Assembly (NCBI GenBank): GCA_946188155.1
Contig: CAMHUC010000006.1
Coordinates: forward strand, 31,934-95,933
Reading direction: 5' to 3'
Origin: an uncultured bacterium
Lineage (GTDB): Bacteria > Bacteroidota > Bacteroidia > Bacteroidales > Bacteroidaceae
DNA: 64,000 bases
In this document: piece after piece, positions 60,599-64,000 of the stretch
Layout of the letters: every line of letters starts with the position of its first letter
Position numbering within the stretch: position 1 is the stretch's first letter
The notes under the pieces: generated by a model
Seen by the model: only the letters and a program-made list of their open reading frames with translations
Databases searched by the model: none
What the model was told of the DNA's origin: nothing
Made by a program: the position numbers and the translations under genes

Positions 60599-61348
60599 AT
60601 GAGATTTATCAGTTGGAATGTGAACGGGCTGCGCGCCTGTGAGGGTAAAGGATTCAGTGACATCTTCCGGCAACTGGACGCCGACTTCTTCTGTCTGCAG
60701 GAGACGAAGATGCAGCAGGGACAGCTCAACCTCGAATTTGAGGGCTACGAGTCGTACTGGAACTATGCTGAGAAGAAAGGCTACTCAGGCACCGCCATCT
60801 TTACGCGCCAGAAGCCGCTGAGCGTCAGCTACGGCATCGGTATCGAGGAGCACGACCGCGAGGGGCGCGTCATCACGCTTGAAATGGACGACTTCTACCT
60901 GGTGACCTGCTACACGCCGAACTCTCAGGACGGCCTGAAGCGGCTCGACTACCGCATGACGTGGGAGCGTGACTTCCTGGCCTATCTGAAGCGGCTCGAT
61001 GCCGGGAAGCCCGTCATCCTGTGCGGCGACCTGAACGTGGCACATGAGGAGATCGACATCAAGAACCCCAAGACCAACCGCCGCAATGCGGGATTCACCG
61101 ACGAGGAGCGCAAGAAGTTCTCCACCTTATTAGATAATGGCTTCACCGACACCTTCCGCTTCAAGTATCCCGAGGAGGTCAAGTATTCCTGGTGGTCGTA
61201 CCGCTTCCAGGCGCGGCAGAAGAATGCTGGCTGGCGGATAGACTACTTTGTCATCTCAAACCGTCTCAGGGAGCGACTCGTGGATGCCAGGATACATACC
61301 GACATACTGGGTTCCGACCACTGTCCGGTGGAGCTGGAACTTCGCTGA
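60599..61348 (+). CDS. xth: Exodeoxyribonuclease III
   Basis: The 249-residue AP endonuclease begins [19 protein letters not shown] and has LQETKMQ (metal-binding Glu), [20 protein letters not shown] and the C-terminal [11 protein letters not shown] (catalytic Asp-His pair). It cuts DNA at abasic sites and removes 3' blocks in base-excision repair. The ATG at 60599 was chosen over the longer open frame from 60548, which overlaps the promoter. Confidence 0.94.
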   Translation: MRFISWNVNGLRACEGKGFSDIFRQLDADFFCLQETKMQQGQLNLEFEGYESYWNYAEKKGYSGTAIFTRQKPLSVSYGIGIEEHDREGRVITLEMDDFYLVTCYTPNSQDGLKRLDYRMTWERDFLAYLKRLDAGKPVILCGDLNVAHEEIDIKNPKTNRRNAGFTDEERKKFSTLLDNGFTDTFRFKYPEEVKYSWWSYRFQARQKNAGWRIDYFVISNRLRERLVDARIHTDILGSDHCPVELELR

Positions 61349-61354
61349 ACAAAT

Positions 61355-61393
61355 CGGGCGATTCGCTGAATAAAGTTGCGAGTCGCCCGTTTT
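61355..61393 (+). terminator. Terminator after exonuclease III
   Basis: CGGGCGATTCGC (61355-61366) pairs with GCGAGTCGCCCG (61378-61389) with one mismatch and is followed by TTTT. Confidence 0.8.
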
Positions 61394-61396
61394 CGT

Positions 61397-61433
61397 CTTA
61401 CCTTTGCATCAGAAATCATAAAACAAAGGTAAG
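61397..61433. promoter_or_regulatory. Promoter with mirrored -7 boxes before the VTC-domain gene
   Basis: CTTACCTTTG (61397-61406) contains a plus-strand -7 box, and its exact inverse CAAAGGTAAG (61424-61433) lies just before the ATG at 61436. The inverse box would point back toward xth; whether it is used is unknown. Confidence 0.5.
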
Positions 61434-61435
61434 AT

Positions 61436-62218
61436 ATGAAAGAGATACTGAACAGCTTCGACCCCATCACGCTCGAACAGATGAGTGCCATCCGGCTGAT
61501 GAACCGCACGGACACCAAGTTCGTAACCACCACCGAGCAGCTGCGCCGACTGCTGACGATGGCACAGAAGGACTACTTCGTGCAGGAGATCGACGGCGAG
61601 CGCATCGCTCCCTACTATACGCTCTACTTCGACACCCAGGACTGCGCCATGTACACCGCCCATGAGTCGGGACACACCAATCGGCAGAAACTCCGTATCC
61701 GCAGCTACGTGAACTCCGGGCTGAACTTTCTGGAAGTGAAGACCAAGAACAACCACGGCCGCACCAAGAAGAAGCGCGTGCTGGTGCATGAGTTCGACCC
61801 CATGAACCCCGAGCGCAACATCTGCTTCCACTGCCAGAACCGCGAGTTCTGCGAGTACGACGACTTCCTGCGCTCCAACCTGCAATACGACCCCTTCACC
61901 CTCTCCGAGCAGCTGGAGAACCGCTTCGACCGCATCACGCTGGTGAACAAGGGGCTGACGGAGCGCCTCACCATCGACACCAACCTGCGCTTCCACAACG
62001 TGGCTACAGACAACTACCGCTTCCTGGACAACATCGTCATCATCGAGCTGAAGCGCGACGGACGGGTAGACTCGCCCATCCTGACGCTGCTGAAGGAGCT
62101 GCGCATCAAGCCCCAGGGATTCTCGAAGTACACCATCGGCTCGGCCATGACCAACGAGGGTCTGCACTGCAACCGGCTGAAACCCCGTCTGCACACCATC
62201 GAGCGCATCATCGCGTGA
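61436..62218 (+). CDS. VTC-domain protein (polyphosphate polymerase-like)
   Basis: The 260-residue protein has the VTC tunnel-fold motifs: NRTDTKFVTT, TLYFDTQD, KLRIRSYVN, EVKTKNNHGRTKKKR and IVIIELKRDGR. In yeast Vtc4 this basic-lined tunnel polymerises phosphate from ATP; bacterial members are little studied. The next gene encodes a DUF4956 membrane protein and then DUF2490, a trio I know to recur, so it may form a membrane-associated complex. Confidence 0.88.
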   Translation: MKEILNSFDPITLEQMSAIRLMNRTDTKFVTTTEQLRRLLTMAQKDYFVQEIDGERIAPYYTLYFDTQDCAMYTAHESGHTNRQKLRIRSYVNSGLNFLEVKTKNNHGRTKKKRVLVHEFDPMNPERNICFHCQNREFCEYDDFLRSNLQYDPFTLSEQLENRFDRITLVNKGLTERLTIDTNLRFHNVATDNYRFLDNIVIIELKRDGRVDSPILTLLKELRIKPQGFSKYTIGSAMTNEGLHCNRLKPRLHTIERIIA

Positions 62219-62303
62219 AAAAGAACGATATAACGAAATGACGATATAACGATATAACGAAATAACGACATGACGACATAACGAAATAACGAAATAACGA
62301 AAA
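62219..62303 (+). repeat. Boundary tandem repeat ATAACGA(A/T)
   Basis: About ten units of 8 bases (ataacgat, ataacgaa, gacgacat) fill the space between the VTC and DUF4956 genes. Confidence 0.85.
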
Positions 62304-62317
62304 CACCCCTCAAGATT

Positions 62318-62977
62318 ATGGATTTCCTCTCATTAACCCCCACCTACGCCATGATGCTCGTGCGTCTGGCCATCAGCATCGCCTTCACATGGCTCATCAT
62401 CGACCGTCTGTACTACGCCAAGAGCCACCGCCGCGACTTCCGCTTCACCTTCATGCTCATCCCCGTGGCCATCTTCTTCATCGTGTTCTTCATGATCTTC
62501 GTGCTCGAGGATATGAAGGGAAAGACGTCGATGGGCGTCGGCATCGGACTCTTCGGCATCTTCTCCATCATGCGCTACCGCACCGACACGATGCCCGTGC
62601 GCGAGATGACCTACCTCTTTATAACAATAGCACTGGCCGTGGTGAATGCCGTCTCGGTGGAGGTGTCGCTGCTCGAGGTGCTGCTCACCAACCTCGTGGT
62701 CACCCTCTGCGTGTGGGCCTGTGAGCGACAGCTGAAGCTGGGGGCCACGAAGCTCATACAGTACGACCGCATCGAACTTATCACCCCCGAACGCCGTGAG
62801 GAGCTGATTGCTGATCTGGAGAAGCGGCTGGGCGTCAGGGTGACCAGCGTGAGCATCGGGGCCATCGACTTCCTGAAGGACATGGCCATGCTGAAGATCG
62901 GCTACGAAGGGGAGCACGCCGACCGCGAGGTGTCGCACATCACGAAGCTCTCCAAGAGCCAGCTGACGGAGTTTTGA
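62318..62977 (+). CDS. DUF4956 membrane protein
   Basis: The 219-residue protein has four predicted membrane segments in the first 130 residues (about 10-30, 43-65, 75-90, 98-130) with FGIFSIMRYRTDTMPVREMTYLF typical of DUF4956, then a soluble C-terminal domain. DUF4956 genes commonly accompany VTC-domain genes, and it may be the membrane anchor or channel of the polymerase; this is inferred from context. Confidence 0.85.
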   Translation: MDFLSLTPTYAMMLVRLAISIAFTWLIIDRLYYAKSHRRDFRFTFMLIPVAIFFIVFFMIFVLEDMKGKTSMGVGIGLFGIFSIMRYRTDTMPVREMTYLFITIALAVVNAVSVEVSLLEVLLTNLVVTLCVWACERQLKLGATKLIQYDRIELITPERREELIADLEKRLGVRVTSVSIGAIDFLKDMAMLKIGYEGEHADREVSHITKLSKSQLTEF

Positions 62978-63058
62978 GAATTTAGAGTTAAGAATTAAGA
63001 GTTGTTCTCGCCTCGCTGCGATTAAGAGTTAAGAATTAAGAGTTAAGAGTTAAGAATT
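62977..63058 (+). repeat. Boundary tandem repeat AAGAGTTAAGAATT
   Basis: Units ttaagagttaagaa alternate on both sides of a short GC-rich insert (ctcgcctcgctgcg), and the array ends in the start codon of the next gene (gaattATG). Confidence 0.85.
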
Positions 63059-63841
63059 ATGAAACGACTACTGCTGATACTATTCACTATTCACTGTTCA
63101 CTATTCACTGCGCTTGCGCAAGACGATTTCGGCCTCGACCTCAACCTCGAAGCCCAGAAGAAACTCTCGCAGAACCTGTCGCTCTCGCTCGAAGGCGAGC
63201 TGCGCACCCGCGACAACACCAAGACCATGGACCGCTGGAGCCTCGGACTGGGTCTGGACTACAAGCTCACCAAGTGGCTCAAGGCCTCGGCGGGCTACAC
63301 ATTCCTCCACGACAACAACGTGCGCACCAGCTATTTCGATGCTACCGACGACGAGGTGATCGACGGCGATGCCGACGAGGGCGATGCCAAGAAGCAGGCC
63401 AAATACTGGGCACCGCGCCACCGCTTCAACCTCTCGCTCACCTTCGACAAGAAGCTCTTCGGCGACTTCCGCTTCTCGCTGCGCGAACGCTGGCAGTACA
63501 CCTATCGCCCCTCCTACACCGTCAGCGAGCGCTGGAGCTTCATCGACCAGGCCTACGACGGCAAGGAGCACACCTACAGCGGCAAGGGGAAAAACGTGCT
63601 CCGCAGCCGCCTGCAGGTGGAGTACGACAAGAAGGGCCTGCCACTGACGCCCTACGCCAACGTGGAGTTCTTCAACGCCTGGAGCCTGCAGAAGACGCGC
63701 TTCAACGTCGGTCTCGACTATAAGCTGTCGAAGCAGCACACCCTCGGTGCCTTCTACCGCTACCAGACCGTGCGCGACGATGATGACGACCTGGAGCCCA
63801 ACATCCACATGATAGGCATCAACTATAAGTTTAAATTTTAA
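63059..63841 (+). CDS. DUF2490-family outer-membrane protein
   Basis: The 260-residue protein has a signal peptide (MKRLLLILFTIHCSLFTALA) and then alternating beta strands (LSLSLEGELRTRDN, WSLGLGLDYKLTKWL, TRFNVGLDYKLSKQHTLGAFY) ending in an aromatic residue (INYKFKF), as outer-membrane barrels do. DUF2490 proteins have no firm function. Its signal peptide codons 8-17 are built from repeats of ttcactat. A bidirectional terminator covers the stop. Confidence 0.85.
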   Translation: MKRLLLILFTIHCSLFTALAQDDFGLDLNLEAQKKLSQNLSLSLEGELRTRDNTKTMDRWSLGLGLDYKLTKWLKASAGYTFLHDNNVRTSYFDATDDEVIDGDADEGDAKKQAKYWAPRHRFNLSLTFDKKLFGDFRFSLRERWQYTYRPSYTVSERWSFIDQAYDGKEHTYSGKGKNVLRSRLQVEYDKKGLPLTPYANVEFFNAWSLQKTRFNVGLDYKLSKQHTLGAFYRYQTVRDDDDDLEPNIHMIGINYKFKF

Positions 63842-63864
63842 GGGCGCCAATCGGCGCCCTTAAA
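63837..63864. terminator. Bidirectional terminator after the DUF2490 gene
   Basis: A 12-bp perfect stem TTTAAGGGCGCC / GGCGCCCTTAAA with loop aatc starts within the stop codon region and separates convergent genes. Confidence 0.8.
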
Positions 63865-63867
63865 CAT

Positions 63868-64000
63868 TTACATATTCTCCCAAGTGTCGAGGTAGGTCAC
63901 GTGGGTCACGAGGTACTCCTCCACGCCGTGCTTGCCGTCGGCACCGCCGATGCCGCTCTTCTTCACGCCGGCATGGAAGCCCTGGATGGCCTCGAAGTGC
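63868..64000 (-). CDS. C-terminus of an aldehyde dehydrogenase family protein (cut by window edge)
   Basis: The minus strand ends ...FHAGVKKSGIGGADGKHGVEE, YLVTHVTYLDTWENM, stop at 63870-63868. GVKKSGIG(G)xxGKxGxEEYL is the conserved end of NAD(P)-dependent aldehyde dehydrogenases. The active site lies outside the window, so the substrate class cannot be given. Confidence 0.7.
   Translation of the reverse strand, partial: HFEAIQGFHAGVKKSGIGGADGKHGVEEYLVTHVTYLDTWENM

Noticed and set aside
1..64000. tRNA or rRNA genes
   Set aside because: I looked through the intergenic stretches for cloverleaf-like sequence with TTCRA loops and CCA ends and saw none convincing.

Overview
The window looks like a chromosomal segment of a Bacteroidales bacterium, most likely in the Prevotellaceae. 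This rests on three things seen in the sequence: many promoters of the Bacteroidetes type (TAnnTTTG at -7, often with TTTG near -33), lipoprotein and TonB receptor families typical of the phylum, and housekeeping neighbourhoods such as holA beside an HsdR_N-domain gene and a sigma-54 activator / lptE / TPR-like / secG operon. Species cannot be fixed from sequence alone.

Layout. (1) 1-9.9 kb, minus strand: a tightly coupled six-gene defence operon. It reads as a single-strand DNA phosphorothioation module (DUF4007 protein, large ATPase, PAPS-reductase-like sulfotransfer enzyme; sspBCD type) followed by a three-gene effector module (PLD-helicase, 78-residue protein, SMC/DndD-like ATPase; sspFGH type). 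A further gene begins at the window edge. (2) 10-19.3 kb: a small hypothetical gene, a candidate structured RNA, a GH2 glycosidase, an esterase-like lipoprotein, deoD, pyrD-pyrK and an amidohydrolase lipoprotein. (3) 19.3-32.6 kb: repeat-rich intergenic DNA, an XRE regulator, holA, an orphan HsdR_N protein, a zinc-ribbon protein, a Nif3-like protein, a 0.75-kb segment bounded by 24-bp inverted repeats, azlCD, and a run with secG, a TPR-like gene, a sigma-54 activator fused in frame to LptE, a flippase-like membrane protein, pdxA and rlmN. (4) 32.7-51 kb: anaerobic cobalamin synthesis and corrinoid uptake. btuF- and btuC-like genes face a minus-strand operon (TonB receptor, lipoprotein CbiK, TonB receptor, then fused CbiH-CbiC, CbiE-CbiT, CbiG-CbiF and CbiJ-CbiD) led by a cobalamin riboswitch. 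CbiA-CbiP-CbiB run divergently and a decayed CobT fragment follows. (5) 51-64 kb: a giant GT2-DUF4922-SpoIID fusion, an AmpG-like permease, a UbiA-family prenyltransferase, DUF6078, a GT4 glycosyltransferase, an acyltransferase, exonuclease III, a VTC-domain protein with its DUF4956 partner, DUF2490 and the C-terminus of an aldehyde dehydrogenase.

The most unusual cross-cutting signal is repeat behaviour. Short tandem repeats of locus-private sequence sit at many gene boundaries, often as matched inverted pairs. Similar repeat DNA is also read through in frame inside conserved proteins (RlmN, CbiC, CbiA, the SpoIID fusion, a DUF2490 signal peptide). One 22-bp palindromic unit occurs as three tandem copies both in intergenic DNA (24899-24964) and inside cbiA (47768-47833), where the three copies are translated in three different frames.

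Gene functions below come from recognised motifs and remembered family features. No database search was run.
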